DNA from: Setophaga petechia
Taxonomy: Eukaryota > Chordata > Aves > Passeriformes > Parulidae
DNA length: 64,000 nucleotides
Direction of reading: 5' to 3'
NCBI GenBank assembly: GCA_024362935.1
Contig: JANCRA010000040.1
Span: 5,828,001-5,892,000 of the forward strand
This document shows, in pieces, positions 26,269-40,915 of the stretch. The translations under genes were made by a program, and so were the position numbers. The notes under the pieces are model-generated. The model was not told the origin of the DNA, made no database searches, and saw only the letters and a program-made list of their open reading frames with translations. Numbering within the stretch: the stretch's first letter is position 1; the number at the start of each line of letters is the position of its first letter.

Positions 26269-29200
26269 CAGCAGTCAGTGGTTTGCCACCAGTTTTTAAA
26301 CAAATGAGATAACTTTCAGGGAGAATAATAGCTCTTCAGCTCCTCCAGTTGAAAATTAGCCTATCTAAATAGCTGAATCCACAGAGAAAGAACAGTAAAA
26401 CACTTTTGAATCCAGACCACAAATCACCTCATCTCAGGGACAGGAATGTCAAACGAGTTGTATTTATGGTAGCCTGTTTAGGCAGTCGCTGGATTTTTTT
26501 TCTCCCCACCCTCCTGCAATAAGCAGAAACTTTGTTATCCATAAGGTTCAGTGTAAATCAAATTAAAAGATGACACAGTTCATTGTAAAAATAGTGTATG
26601 CCACAGCTGGTCACAACTTGTTGGGAAGCTGTAAAACTGTAAGATCATTTTCCTTGTTAAAAAAGAGGATTTTTTGGATTTGCTTTTTTATTTTTTGTGG
26701 GTTTTTTTGTTTAAATGGATATAAATAATAAACTGAATCCTAGACAGGGAACACAACATCACACTTCTACTTTCTAATGCAGAATATAACCCTACATGGT
26801 AGTACCAGTCCCAGACATCTCTGTCCTTTTAATGACAGACGCCTAACTCACGTAAGTCAGCTCTGCTCCCATCACTATTCACCAGCAGTTCTCCAAGAAG
26901 GCAAACTAAAGGAGGGAAAGGATTGGGATGGTCAGTGATAAAACAGGGATAGCACACTCCCAGTCAGCTAAAAGATCCAAATTGTCTCTTATAGAGGTAC
27001 TAAACTGAGAAACAGCCAATCCAGTATAAGGATGTGTATGTAGGAGTACATTAAGGCAGTGGATCCATCCAAAACATCACTTCAAGTTGCTTTCAGCATT
27101 ATACAACTTCAATAACCCCATTTATTTCAAGAACACAACAAACCCATAGTTAAGTTCATATTTCAGGAGTTTGCTGGATCGAGACCCAAAAAAAGAGAAC
27201 AGCATTTTAACACCACCTAACATCTTACTTACCACTCAGTAAATGAGCAATTAAAAAGTGAAGCTAAATCCCACAGAAGCTGATGAAAGACTATCAACTT
27301 GGTTGGTTTGCCACTGGACTTCAAAGAAGAAGCTCCAGGTACCTGCTCCTTCTCTTATTAACATGCCTCTTCTTTTTATCAGGAGCATGAAAGATACTCC
27401 AAGCAACATCACAGTTCAAATCTAAAGCACGACCTGTTCTGTCACAGAGGTAATATCAAAAGATGCTCTGTGCATGTTCAGCTGAATTCAGACCTCACAC
27501 ATAATCTGCTCACTCCAAGTCCCTGAGCTGTGTGCAGATCTTTGCTAGAAGAATATATCCATAGAGGACTTATAAAAGAAACAAAATTGAGCTTTAGTTG
27601 AAAGAAACAAAATTAGTCAGGGCACAACACCAGTACAGAAGGTATCAAAGAATGAAAACACTCTAGGCATGTAAAATTCAATTCAGAGATATCATCCATT
27701 TGGTAACAGAAAGGTTGGTAGTCTGCCTGCGGTTCTGTGCAGGGCAACCCCATTAGTCTTGGTGGTACACAACCTGTGGTTGAACATGACCTCAGCAAAG
27801 ACCACTTATGAGAATAGTAAATGAGCAATTGATAAGAAAGTCCAGGCGCATAATCCAAAGAGAAAGCCTGTCTCTATGCTTCTCACTGTAATAAGCACAG
27901 TTTTATTTGCATTTAATAATAATATTTTCTCTGTGAAATGGTCACCACCATAATTGCATTTTGCATACAGAACTGAAAAAACAGTCCTGAAATGAAGAAC
28001 AGGCAGGACTGCATTTTGGTGGGGAGATGGCTCTCCTTTTGTCTGCTGTGGTGGGGGCCTTGCTCAGACTTCCAAAGATGAATGCTGAGAAAACAACTCC
28101 TTAATTATGTTTACAAAGATACCAAACTCAGAGCAGTTTGCTTTTAGCAGTGACTTGTATTACTTGCTTTTATTTGACTTCTTCATAGAGATTTTCTTCT
28201 ACACAAAAGAACATCCTGAATGTGTTATAGTAAAGCAAAAGTGTCTTTAGAAAAGTAACATATGTTAGGCAAACATATAAACCACTTTGTTAACTGCTAG
28301 CTCTTTCCTGATGGGGGGTAGTGTTGCAATGCACCTCTGCTGGAGTCTGCTGGACTCTTAAACCAACAGCAAACTGAAGGTTTGTATATTTACATATTTT
28401 TTTCCTTTGGATTTCATAAGTATGAAAGAAGAAAATGTGTGTATCAAGAATGTACAGCTCTAATAATGTGCAGTAAGAGTAATGCATATATCCTCATGAT
28501 TGTGAGCATAAAAACAGAAAAAACCTTGAGAAACAGTGAGAAAAAAAATGCAGAAGGAAATGGTTCTCCTGGTGCTGCAAAGAGCTTAAGAGAAACACGA
28601 TAACTGAAGCAGATGTTTGCAGGGAGTGCCAACATCTTTCTAAGAAGGCTGGTACATAAAACTTGGGTAGTGCCTTGGAGAAGATGGTGCCATTAGAGAC
28701 ACAATTGCTATTAAACACGAATACCAACATTGGACATCGGCTCATAATGTTTTCCAAAGAAATAACAAATTGTGAACTTAGACACTGAATTTTCCTGTTT
28801 GGGCACTGGCTTCAAGAAACTAGACCTTTATGGGAAGCTTCCTTCAAATTCTTCTGGAAATATATTTTCATATATATACAAGAATATATTCCTTTTCCAT
28901 TTTCCTTTCATTATTTTTCAGTTTTTTACAACCAAACAAAGACTTTTTGCCTCGCAAATCTGGCATAGCTCAAGTCTTAAAAGAGAATATATTTTAAAAT
29001 ACTGTTTTAGAAACTGTTTCACTCAAGCACTTCTATGTCTGAACAAGACATGGAATTTTTTTACAGAAAAAAAATGCTGATAGAAGGAAAAAGAAAATCC
29101 AATCAAAAGGGAAAAGTCTTCTCGTGTTGAACATATTGTAGCAGATAGATAGGCAATTACAGAGTGGAGGTCACATGTTGGGACATTAGGCAGTAAAAGG

Positions 29201-32200
29201 AGATCTGTTCCATAAGACAAATCAAGGCAATTTTCTCTTGTGATGTGATGTTTCTTTACCCTCTATGTCAGCACTGAAGATCTAAAATCTCTGAAGGGGA
29301 GTGAAAGGTCACTTCTTACAATGGAAAGTCTGGCAAAAGTATTCTAACTGACATCCTTTCCTTGGACTCCATTTGCCATAGGCACGTTTTTTTGTCTCTT
29401 AGAGTCCACACGCCAACCAACTGCACAAAGATATAAACTTGTGGGGATACTTCAGTTCCTTTAAGGCAGGTGCACTAAATACCTAATACCATAAGGTTAC
29501 CTTAATCTTTTTTAAAAAGGCAGATCTCAATTCATTAAAGTATGATTGTTAGTAGTCTGTTCCTTTTGCTTGAGTAGCCTAACAGCTAAAAAATTAACTC
29601 CATTCTCAAAATCAGGACACAGCTTAATCTCCTCCAAGGAAACAGAAGGCTGTGTTGTGATTCTTCTACTTGCTCAAGAAAATTCAGACCACTTCTGTTT
29701 CCTCTCAAGGGACAGATAGGTTCTGGATATTGCTTCAAAGATGGCTTGTCCATTTTCCAAGGAATGGATAGAGGTAAAATGCAGGAAAAATTCTTGGCGC
29801 AAGGACTCGGACTCAAGTATAAGCCAAGAATTAAAGACCCAGCAGCTTTTCCACTTTCTACTCCGAGGCACTGTCATCAGTCTCTGACAGTTCAGACCAG
29901 AGCAGAGCACACCACAGCCTCTTTTTGCCCCCATGTCTCAGTTTTCTTCTGCTGAACACCACAGCACTGGTGCAAGGAGAGCAGAAGACATTGAGATCTC
30001 TTCCTGGAATTAAGGCAGAACATGACCAGGGCCACCGGGGTGGCTTTACATCATTTAGATAAAACCCATGTTGAGAAACAAAATTTCCAGTCCAGAAAGT
30101 AATTTAAGTCATGCATTCTGAAAGTACTGAGAACTTGAAGTGCGGGGGATCTTTCCTGTAAGTGCTTAGGATTTTCTCCGGAGGTCTGGCATCAGAATGC
30201 TGCAGAGCTGTCATGTGGATAGATACTGCAATTCAACCAAGTTTCCAGGCACATAAAATTCTTGGCTGTGTCTTTCTTTTATTGTTATGATCTTGCACCA
30301 AAGGATCATCTAGACATTTCCTTAGTCCTTCACCTAGGAACAAAACTACATGTGGTGGAGTGCAGGAGAGCTCATTCACTGCCAATATCTAGGGACCAGT
30401 GGCTGGGAAGATGATACTGGTGTGTATCAGCATAGCCCACAAGCTCAGGAGCTGCTGTACCATGGGCAGCAACCATCTATCATACCAGTACAGACACATC
30501 CTGACCACCATAAGCCAAAACCAAAACTGGAAAAAGAGCTATGTCTAAAGGTTTGATTTACACACCTCAGCTTCCCAAGCCCTTTCTGGAAAAGCAGCTG
30601 TTTGGCTCATTACCGAGAGGAAGTTATTGGAAACATTCTTTTTAGGCTGTATGGGCGGAATGTTGATGGAAAAAAGGAAGAGCCTAACTTACTCTTAGGT
30701 TTGTTAAGTTAGAGGCACAACAGATCCTATGTGAGCAGATGAAAGCACACTGAAACCTGCATGGAGGCAATGATAAACAGAACTTTGCTAAGACTCCACG
30801 GGGAGCAGACATTATGTATCTTTATGCTCCTAGCAGGGCTGAGTATACCATTGGCAAATCAGGATGTAATTAAATAATCCTTCACTTTCATAGACCTTCA
30901 GTGAACTCTCACTTTTAAATGGAAAGCTGGAGTCCCCTGTGCAGTTGCACTGGAGACAAAGCCAAACTTCAAAGTCATCCTTCGACTGTGGATTCAGTGA
31001 AATGTTTGACTAAGAGAAGAATGCAGTGGTTACGATAAAAAATTCAGCCAGCTTTGGCTACAGATCTCACCAGCAGGAACACAAAGGGACACATCTCACT
31101 CCTCCAGCTTTCAGAAGACACATGAGATGAATTCAGAGTAACCGGCAGACACCACCAGCACCCCTTCACATTAAAGCTTTCAGAGAGACACGGTGAACCA
31201 ACCAAACCCAGTTTGCCCCCACCTAGCTGAAAGCATAATACTGAGGAGAAATGCCTGTAGATATGACGGCAGAGGATTTAAGGGAGCAATCTCAGGTTCT
31301 GCTTTACAATTCCTGATGTAGACTGCGCAGCAAAATTGGAGAAATGCACACAGTGGTGGTATGCATGTGTCTGCACAGCAGGTAGGACTTGGGATGCTTG
31401 GCTGAGGCATGACCCAGAATAGGTCCCTGAGAGCCTGTGAAACCCAAGAGATCAACACCAAGCCACCGAGGCTTGCAGCCTGCAGGTGAGAAGGTCTAAC
31501 CTCCATCTGTTTTAGAAGGGGAGGTCAAAGGGGACTATTTCACTCCCGTGTCACCCCAGTTCCATGCTGATACTGATGCTGCACATCTGGGTGAACACCA
31601 TGTGCCGAGGTCCTGTCTGCTCAGAGGGCACAGCTGCGTGCTGACTATTAAACACAGCTCTGAGCAGCTGTTTGGCAAAGAGGAGCCAGATAAGAGGCTT
31701 ATGTAAGGGAGATAAAAAGGGTGAGAAAGTCCAGTAAATACAGTACTCTCACATCATTTCATTTACACCCTGTATCAGAGCTATTGAAGTGAGACAGGGA
31801 CATATTGCACCATTTCCTGCAAAAACTGTTTTCCACACTAATGCTTGAAATGCATAAGGATACCTTGGCACTCTTTGGACTACCCAAACAAATGGTTTCT
31901 ACTCAATTGGCTTTGCGTATTTTTTTGGCATCTAGAATTACAGTCCAGTAAGACAAAAAAAACATGTCTACTTATAACAGCAATGGAATATACTATGTGA
32001 GAAAAATGTTTTTGTTCATGTGTTTGACACAAGAAAGAAAAAAAAATTAATCTTGGAAGAACAAATATGAAAGCTGGATTAATGACAAATTTGGTGTCAA
32101 AACTGTATTTTTCTGATACCTATTTATTGGCAAGAATTCCAGAGACCACTCTTTTTCTTGTTTGAACTTCCAACCTGTTTCATTTATTTGTCCTTAGTTT

Positions 32201-33114
32201 ATCTCAGTCTTTTCTATGGAAGCCATGGAAGAAAAGGATGAAATTTTAAACCTTTCTTGATTTAGAGACTTCAGAAGTCCTACTTTACAGCAGACACTCT
32301 AGATAACATAGCAGCAACCATTTTTGGATTCCCTGGGGTGAAGTGTTCTGGGTCTTTTTATAGTTTAGACTGTAAATAAGAAAATAACACAAGAATGACC
32401 TTAAATAACATCTAGTATAAACTATAATTAAGTAACTGACGACTTTGGTAAATGACAGCTTCATTGCATGTTACTAAAATCAGGTTTGAGAATTTTAAGT
32501 ATGATAGTACTACTGTCCTATCATTTGCTGGCCTATGTACTGATTTACTTTATTTAAAGTGGTTCATTTTTTGCATTTTCATGGTGCTCCCCACCTCACA
32601 ACAGCTCCATCTTTCTCAGACCTTCATTTCTCATTTGCTACTAAAACAAAGTTCCCACCTGGCGAACCTCATGAGCTGTTATGGACACTGATACACTCCA
32701 TGACTGGCCATTTCTCCTCTCTGCTCCCAGCAGCACTGGGTAGCTGCAAGGACCAGTGAGGTGCTGGACTTGGCTACAGCGGTAGGGGAGGGGAGCAGAC
32801 ACCAGCTAAGAGAGGCCCCAAGAGCACCGGTGGAATCACAGCAAGACATTTCACGCCACCTCCTTCCCAGATTTGCCAGCCCAGTCTTTGCCCTTTCATT
32901 GCCCAAAATGAGGGGCAGCGTGTCAGAGCCATCGTTCTCACGGCACTCCATGGGGCATCACGGGCTATGGACAGGATGGAGTATGCAATGGCACAGGCTG
33001 CCCACATCCATGCACTTCGCTCAATTACAGGTCTGTAGGAGTTCTTTAAGCCCACACTGACATGCAAAGACTACCATGATTTGTGCAGCACATATTTGCC
33101 AAGGAGAAGGCAAT

Positions 33115-33159
33115 CTTCCCTCTCTCTCTCTCCTTCCCTCCCTCCCTCCCTCCCTCCCT
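33115..33159. repeat. Composite (CT)n/(CCCT)n microsatellite
   Basis: A pure pyrimidine tract of about 45 bp: a CT dinucleotide part followed by at least six CCCT tetramers. Frames crossing it read as repeated Ser-Leu-Pro or Gly-Arg-Glu and are artefacts of the repeat. Confidence 0.93.
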
Positions 33160-34848
33160 GCCCAGGAGCAGCAAGGGTCAGTCCTGACATGCAGAAGGTG
33201 GTGGCATTCCCCAAAAAGCATCCAGAAATCCTAAAAGCCCAGCAAAACCCCAGGTTCCCACCAGCTGAGGATTTGTCTGCTACAGCTGCAAGGTAAAGGC
33301 TGAAAGTCTTCCCTGATTCATTCACTTTAATTAAGGGACTGGTGGTCCCCAACCTACCAGTTCAAGTCTAGCCACATACACATTTGCTTGGTTATTTCAT
33401 ACATAAAGCTTTAAATAAAATGCCTTTCTTTTTTCTTCCTACTTTTTAATGGATGCAGAGAACCATTCTGTCAAGAACAAAACAAATGCCCCACTAAACC
33501 CATCTCAATGGACAATTTGTTTCTCCAATGCAGCCTTTAAGTAATAAAGAAAGAATAAACATAACATTCTCCTAAGAAATAAAATGAAAACACTCTAAAA
33601 AAACCCCTTGCTTGTCTGAGGCATGCTAAGAAGTTAATAAACTCAGCTCAGACATTTACAAAAGAAGCTTGCTCACCAAATCCATTTTCATAGAGCAGCA
33701 AGACAGCCTGGAACCAGACCCCCTGCTTGTATAAATCAGCAGCATCCCTACAGTGATCACAGCTATTTACACCAGCCGAGGATCTGACCAAAGCAGGAGG
33801 TGGAAAGGGGAAGAGAAAACTTTAATTTGAGCAGGACCAGCAGCAATACGTGCCCAGTGCTGTGATACGCTGAACTCACGGGAAATTGAACTTAATTGGC
33901 TCATAGGGAAAATTCAAGGTGTGCCTGTCTGACCTATTAAACAGAATTGAAGAACTTATGTATGTTTTTTTTTCAGGTTTAGTTTGGGTAAGTTTCCTAA
34001 TTATATGAACATGGACTGAGTTGTTTGATTCAAAGGAAAACATTTGCATTTGTTTTTACACAAGTATTTAGTATATTGGGTTTTTTTTGTCATTTCCAAA
34101 TTATCTTCTGTACATCAATGTAAAAGCTGAATTCAGTAAAATTTTTGATTTTCATTCACTTTTTCCACACCTTTAGTGCTGTTAGAATTTGCTGGGATCA
34201 GCAAGTCAGGCACCCTTGAAAGTCTCACCCACATGCACTGGGGACTCCCATGTGATTCAGGAGAATTTCAGCTCCTCAACCAGTGCAAACCAGTATTGCT
34301 CATGTGACTCAAACTGAGCTTTCACCCAGGCAATTGTTACTATCATGGTTTTTTCCTTTCCTGGTCACAAAATTGCCACTACTGCACAGATCTAAAACAC
34401 AGATTTTGAAATAAGATTTTGACATTGAAATACACAGTTTACTACTTATAAAAACACTCAGATGCTATACCATTTGTGGATCTTTAAAAACTAATGTAAT
34501 GTCTGTCACTGATGTAAATACATAGATACTTTCAGAGCCCTATTTCAAAATTCACCTAAAATCTTGTCAATGCCAGATTCATGCACATGATACTTAACTT
34601 CAGGGATTTTTTTCCTCCCTTTCTTTAATCATCTGAAATATTTCCATATGGCTATAAAAAGACTGCTTTTAAAAAGCAAGTCCTGAAAGAAATGCTAACT
34701 AATCATTAAAAGCCTAGGAATCAATTATATATGTGCTGAGTACTTCAAATTCTCCAAATACATGTGGCTGTTTTGTCAAGATGCAGAATGATCAGTCTTC
34801 ATGTACTGTAACAATTAATGAAGAAATCCAAGAGCCAAATCCAAGAGC

Positions 34849-34990
34849 TCAAAAAAAAAAATTAGAGGAAGTGGTTGCAAAAAAGTCCACTGGCAGCACC
34901 ATTTTTTAAAAAGAAATATTACCAGAAAAAAAAAAAAAAAAACAACAACTCAAGCCAACTACAGGTTTTAAAAAGAAAAGAAAAATTTTT
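34849..34990. repeat. A-rich region with A17 homopolymer
   Basis: Several A runs, the longest of 17 at 34926-34942. Just upstream a 13-bp unit beginning AAATCCAAGAG is present twice in tandem (34824-34849) with one difference. Confidence 0.8.
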
Positions 34991-37900
34991 AAAAGTAATG
35001 GTTTTTTTTCTTAAATGAGAATGAATAGAATGGATGTAAAGATCAACTTCTTTCTCCCCCAAAAAGACAAGAGCTCATAAACTGCACCAACTGTCGTAGA
35101 GAAAAGGGTTTGCAGAGAACAGCTTTCTACCAGAACATAACACACGGCTGATTATGGGGAAGCCAGAAGACTGTATCTTCTCTCAGATATAAAAATTAAG
35201 GAGCAGGACACAAAGACTTTCAAGGCAACTGATGCTACCATAAATATCTAAGGTTAGTGAGAGAACATGAAAGAAAGTATTTCTCTCTAAATTAAACTGT
35301 GGCAGGTAAGAGAAGGGAGTTTTCTTGGCTGCTGGAAAAGATATGAGACACGTTAGAGCTATAAATTATTAGCATCATGGTAGCAGCAGAAATATTTTTA
35401 ATACACAGTTACTTCCTGCAGACTAAGACCAAGGCTCTAATATGGCAGGTGTTGACAAACAGAATGGGAAAAAGACTGGAGTCCTAGGAGGTCATGTGTT
35501 GAAGAGATACCACCGAAGTAATCTAAATTACCTTGGGATTCAGACAAAACCTGCAATTCAGGGAGACTGGAGACTCTATTACTTTATAAAGAGAACCAAT
35601 ACATTTGTCATTACTCATATTATTTGTACTCCAAATTGTGGTTAGCTCCAAAAATACCACTTGGGCATCACATTTGTTCTACAATTCCGGCAGAATTGTA
35701 TTTCTTAACTTCACTGTAAAATTGCCACCTCTCTTCTTAGATATCTGTGAGCATCACACCTTCTGCAGGTCTTTACTTTTCACCTTCTGTCCCAGCCCAC
35801 ATCCAAGAGATCTCAAAGACAGACTGACTGGACACGAATTACCCCTGATTCTGTGTTTGTAAGAGATCATAGTTATTTTCTGACAGATTACAAAAGCTTT
35901 TTAGCAGGCATGCCATGGAGCACGCATACTGTGACAGAAGTCAAAATGTTGATAATCTGAATTTCTGTGCATGCAGAATTATACATTCACAGCCCTTTTC
36001 TTGAGAATCTGCATACACACCTAAGACATTTCTGCATGTATGCCTCTGGTGATTTTTCTCCCCCTACATGAGTACATCTATGATTAAATTATAATAGTTT
36101 TCTACATAGCATTCTTAATGTTTAGACAGATTGATAGAAGAATATATTTTACTCCCATTACTTGAAAAAGCTCTCTTACTGAAAGTAAACAGTGATTACA
36201 GAAACCATAAACATTGCTTCATTCAGAATTAAAGCCACTTCAGCTACTTCTTTCGTAGAAACTATGGAAAGAAGCGAGGCAGACATGGCGTTGTTACTCC
36301 ATAGAATCTGCTCACAGCACCAATAATTTTTTAAGTGTCATCATATTTTAACAGGGAGAAATGCAATTATCAGAATAGGTGTGGTCTCAGCATATTTTAC
36401 TATCCTGCTCACTTCCATTGCCAGGAATGAGAGAAACCAAGAAGACAGAAACTGGAAAACTCCAACCACAACTGAGTGGCAATTAGTTATGAAAGGCTCC
36501 CTTGTTATAATATCCTTTAATCTAGATTCTGCTTGATTATTGCAGAAGACACCCAGTGGCTTTAATACATTTTGAACAAAAAATAGAGACTGGGAGAGAA
36601 AAAGCCCCATTTTCTTGCCAAGCAGAATTTGGGGAGGATAGTATTAGCGAATGTTCATGTAGATTCCTTCTTAAGACACCATCTTATTCTTCTTGAAACT
36701 GTGCTAGTTTCATCAGTAACAGGACTGGGCTCCAATTTTTCATTTATGATGGATTTTGTTTCTGCGCTTTTCTCCTCATCCCTGCTTCATAGCTGGGAAA
36801 GATGTAAACCATATAAACAGATGGGATTTTGCTACACTAGTTAACATGTTGATCAATCACATCATCTGCTGTGTGAGCCTTCCATCTCCTCCCTCCCCTC
36901 CTTTTGCAATCACACAAAAAACCCCAGCAGACTGCTTGTATATCATTGGTCAGGATGACAGGCAACACATTTCTCAATCTGCTTTCCCCTTTGAACACAG
37001 TAAGGTCTACAGAAGGTTTTCACACCTAACTAAACCACATACACAATACTCCGGAAAAAACGCCCCACTGGTTCCTGCTGTGCAGTGTACAATGCAGGAC
37101 AGACGGCCCACGGCCTCCTGGAAGCCTTCCTCCTGGGCTGGCAGAGGAGCACGCCACATCTGCCTGGGGACACCTCCAGTGACAAGATGTCTCTTCATGA
37201 TATGGCTGCTGCTCTTAAAATGTATCATGGCAGCAACCTCTAGTCCTCAGGATTCAAGGCACTTCCTGAGCTAGGCACCATATGGTTACATAAAACCCTT
37301 CTGCAAAAGCTGCTGTGATGACAACTGGCAGGACAGGAAAAGAACTGGAGATGGAGCACAAAAACCAGGTAAGTGCAACAATGACAAGTATAAGAGAAGA
37401 ACATATAAAAAGCAAGTCATATTCACATCCATTACTAATTATATGCCCATCATTTGCCAGTAGAAAAACACTATATGGTCTGAGGGTAGAAAAGGAAGTA
37501 CGCAAGAAAAATTAACATTTTTAGTTCGACTAATTGAATTGGCTTAAAAAGAAAAAAATCAGAATGCCTTTGGGCACACAGGATTTTCACTGATCCTCTC
37601 TGTTTTTGTGTCTGGGTCCCACTAGTGAGGTTTAGAAGTGGATTTTTTAAGATGTCCCTTCTTCTCATGCCAGACTGGGGAGTGCAGGAAGGGCAAACAA
37701 AGCACACTCTCCAGATCACTGGGACCGGAGCTTTTCTCCTGAAGTGAAAACCTTGAGGAAAATGGAGAAGAGATAAACCACTCCTGACTTTAACAACAGG
37801 CTTCCTTACTGCACGCCAGTGAGATGCCATGGCTGGACTCCATGTTTTAGCAAAACTCGTAAGTAGAATCATACCTACTTTATTGTAAGAATTTTTAGCA

Positions 37901-40648
37901 GTAATTAACACACATAGATTGCAAAGCTCTTCTAGGCGCTGTGATGCTGCTGTTCTCTAAAGATGCTCAGGAAGACATCACACTGCTCCCTGCCTTAAAA
38001 ACTGCTAATAAAAGCAGGCTTTAATTCTGAAGTGCATTCAGAGCACATGGGGGAGCAAAATCAATGCTTGGTTAAACAGATCAAGGAAAACAACTTGGCA
38101 AGGTAACCATGTTTTTCAGACTCCTATGTGCCCTGTTCAAATGCTACTAAAGTCAATGCAAAAACTCCCCAGGGAATTTGACAGATGAAAAAAACAAAGA
38201 AAAAAATCAAATCCAAATCCAAAACCTTGACCAAAGCACATTTAAAATCAAGTCACAATACACCTCATATTCTCTGAACCCAAGTGTTTTAGTATGAGAA
38301 TCAGATTAAGGCGCACAAGGTCCCTTCAGTTGGTGCACATATTAGTGAGAGAATTCTGCCAACCATCAAGATTTCAACAGAAATATCACTTCTGTTAACG
38401 TTATCCGAAAGAGCTATAGCTTCCAATATTGAAACATCAAAGGAACTGAATATATCCCAGCAAAACTATTAATCTTTAAAGGCAGAATAAAGCAAATATT
38501 TTCAACACAATGAGAGACTGAAGATTTCTCTGCATTATCTTACTATTGTTCAATAATCTGTGTCCATTCAGGGGTTGCAGCACATGCTTAAAATACTGAA
38601 GAAAAAGAAATTGTATTCCAGCCATGACAACAGTAGAGATGCAATCGACTCTTGACTTAGATTCTTTTGAGGGAAAAAGGCTGAAAAATGCGGCTGTACT
38701 TATGGTAAAAACAGTGCAAAAGTAGTTAGAGAAAGACAGGAAGAAAAAATGCTACGTTTCCCTTTTAAAGTGACATCTGATTTGGAATATAAAAGTTCAA
38801 TTATTATTTAGAAAGCTGTGTTCTCAACAGACCTTTTCCTAAACCTGTAAAGGAAAAATGCTCCAGCATTACATCAATAACTTTTATTTCAGCTTTTTAA
38901 AAAAATTTTTGTGAATAATTTACCACTAGAAAGTGGTTGCTAAAAACATATATTAATATCAACATTTATTTTAAAAACTCCCAAACCTTTCTTTAAAAAA
39001 AAATACATAGAATACAGGTAAAGAAATTAAAGACAAGAGAAGCCGTGGACAGAATTCATAATATCAAAAATTACTGATCTTGCATAAGCATTATGCACTA
39101 TGTAAGAAGAAGAACTTGCTCCTCTTCAGAATACAATTGTTTTGTGCTATACTCATTCATTTCTGCTAAAGAAAAACCATGGGCAACACTATTTTGGTCT
39201 TCTTCACCACCAAAATGTGAAAATTTTATGCCTACTGTAGTCCTACAAGTATTTGTGACTGGATTCAAATAATTCAGAACATTTTTCTTACAACAATCAG
39301 GCTTTCCTGCAACGTTTTTCATGACATTTTCTATGTCTAGATATTGCGATTACATTAGAGAAAGAGACTCAGAACTGACTAGGGGCCCAAGATCTGAACC
39401 TGACGCACTCTCTCCTGCACTGTTTGCTTCAGGGAAGTCATTGCACAACACCAAATTTCCAGAAATAAAAGCCAGCAATTTGGATTAAGTATATTTTTGT
39501 GACAATCAGCAAGCTTTATGGAGCACTAAGACAAATAATTCCTAAAGAGGGAGAATTTCTACAGAGAACAATCTAGTCATAACCAAAGCTCAAAGCAGTA
39601 TTATTTTTCTGTGTTTTTATATGCATCACTAATACAAGAACTGGTGGATAGTACTGTGAAAACAAAACTCAATAATGTATGAAAACAATTATTGCTCATG
39701 CCTCTTAGTTATTCCTAAAGGTGCTAAAATACACCACAGTAATACCTAGACTGGTCTTGAGGACACGCAGGACTGCCCTCATTCAGAAAGTCCATGGCTG
39801 AAGCTAGAGTACAATACACAGACAAAAGAAGCAAAATCTGGGATTGCCTTCTTTCAAACCTCACTGAAGAGCTGATTTCAGAGCAGTTGTGAGATAACAG
39901 GCTGCAGTTAGCTACCTAATTAATAAATAAATAAACCAATAACCCAACCACACCAAACCCAAATAATTATCTAAATCCATTATCTACAGGTTATAATCAC
40001 AGTGTCAGTTAAAAAAAAGGACAGAGAAAAATGGGGACAAGGTAAGTATTGATATGTACCCAAGAATCAACAAATACATTATTGCTAGACAAAAAGTTCA
40101 CAAATGGTAAAATCAAAACAGAACATCATGAACATCTATTTTGACTTTGACAGCTACAGGCTATAGTCCACAATCAAAATGTATTAGATTAGAAACAATG
40201 GTTCTGCACAGAAGAACGAATGAAGGTTGGTTTCCTACTGCCTCTCTCTTGCTTGCTCAACTCTTGAGTTCAATTATACTAAGACATTCCGCTGTCTTTG
40301 TCTTTCTCCTTATTAATTTTACTTCACAGCATTTGGCAGCATTCTAAAGACCACTCTAGCAAAGAGGTCCCAAAGATGCTATGGCTGCAGCACTTTACTG
40401 ATCCCTTCAAGGTCATGCAGTAAAACACGGGCAGAATGGGCAGAATAACCTGACATGAACAGCAAGCACCTGACCTTCAAGGGTTCATGGTGAGCATCTT
40501 CTAAGGCCAGCCCCACTCTCTGTTTCAGACTGAGTGTCTTAATAAGAGGGATCAGAGAGATGTCTGGAAATCAGATAATGCCAAAATTGCCCTTTCTTAA
40601 CCTCAAATGTGAAGATCAGAGATAGGAGTTAACTGACAAAATGCTGCA

Positions 40649-40915
40649 TTGGATTTTGCATAGCCAGGTTTTGGTAGGAGGGGTGGCTTCTGTGAGAAGC
40701 TGCCAGATGCTTTCCCAATATCTGGCAGAGCTAATCTCTGGCAAATCTCCCAAATCAGATGGGGCTGCTGCTGGCCAAGGCTGGGACAATTAGAAATGGT
40801 GGTAACACCTCTACAATGACGTTTTTAAGAAGAAAATAAAAGTTATGGCACAGATGTAATTGTGGCCAGAGAAAAGCAGAGTGAGAACATGTGAGAGGAA
40901 CAGGCTGGCAGACAC
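40649..40915 (+). mobile_element. Avian interspersed repeat, LTR-like fragment
   Basis: The sequence from GCATAGCCAGGTTTTGGTAG through GGGTGGCTTCTGTGAGAAGC, then a CTGGCCAAGG motif and GTGAGAACATGTGAGAGGAA, matches in order an interspersed repeat that I recall from many bird genomes. The order of the blocks and the ACGTTTTTAAGAAGAAAATA promoter-like segment suggest an LTR. Similarity fades after 40915, so the 3' end is truncated or diverged, and I see no target-site duplication. Family assignment is from memory and the class is uncertain. Confidence 0.6.

Larger units (their letters stand above)
21439..40648 (-). other. PDGFD: PDGFD intron 1, part nearest exon 2
   Basis: About 19 kb of intron upstream of exon 2 in gene orientation. 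I recognise no exon, RNA gene or full transposon. Simple sequence includes (ATC)n near 25637-25650, A-rich TAAAA units at 26247-26268, a T-rich patch at 26660-26715, the CT/CCCT tract at 33115-33159 and A-rich sequence at 34849-34990. GC-richer patches at about 29600-29960, 32680-33300 and 37060-37260 contain overlapping frames on both strands. The longest frame of the whole window (36756-37274, 172 codons) lies here and resembles no known protein. Confidence 0.75.

Noticed and set aside
33021..33352. Frames with Gly-Arg-Glu or Ser-Leu-Pro repeats
   Set aside because: Produced by the CT/CCCT microsatellite.
36756..37274. 172-codon open frame, the longest in the window
   Set aside because: No recognisable domain, and amino-acid composition as expected for random sequence. 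Another frame runs through the same region on the opposite strand, and it lies deep in intron 1.
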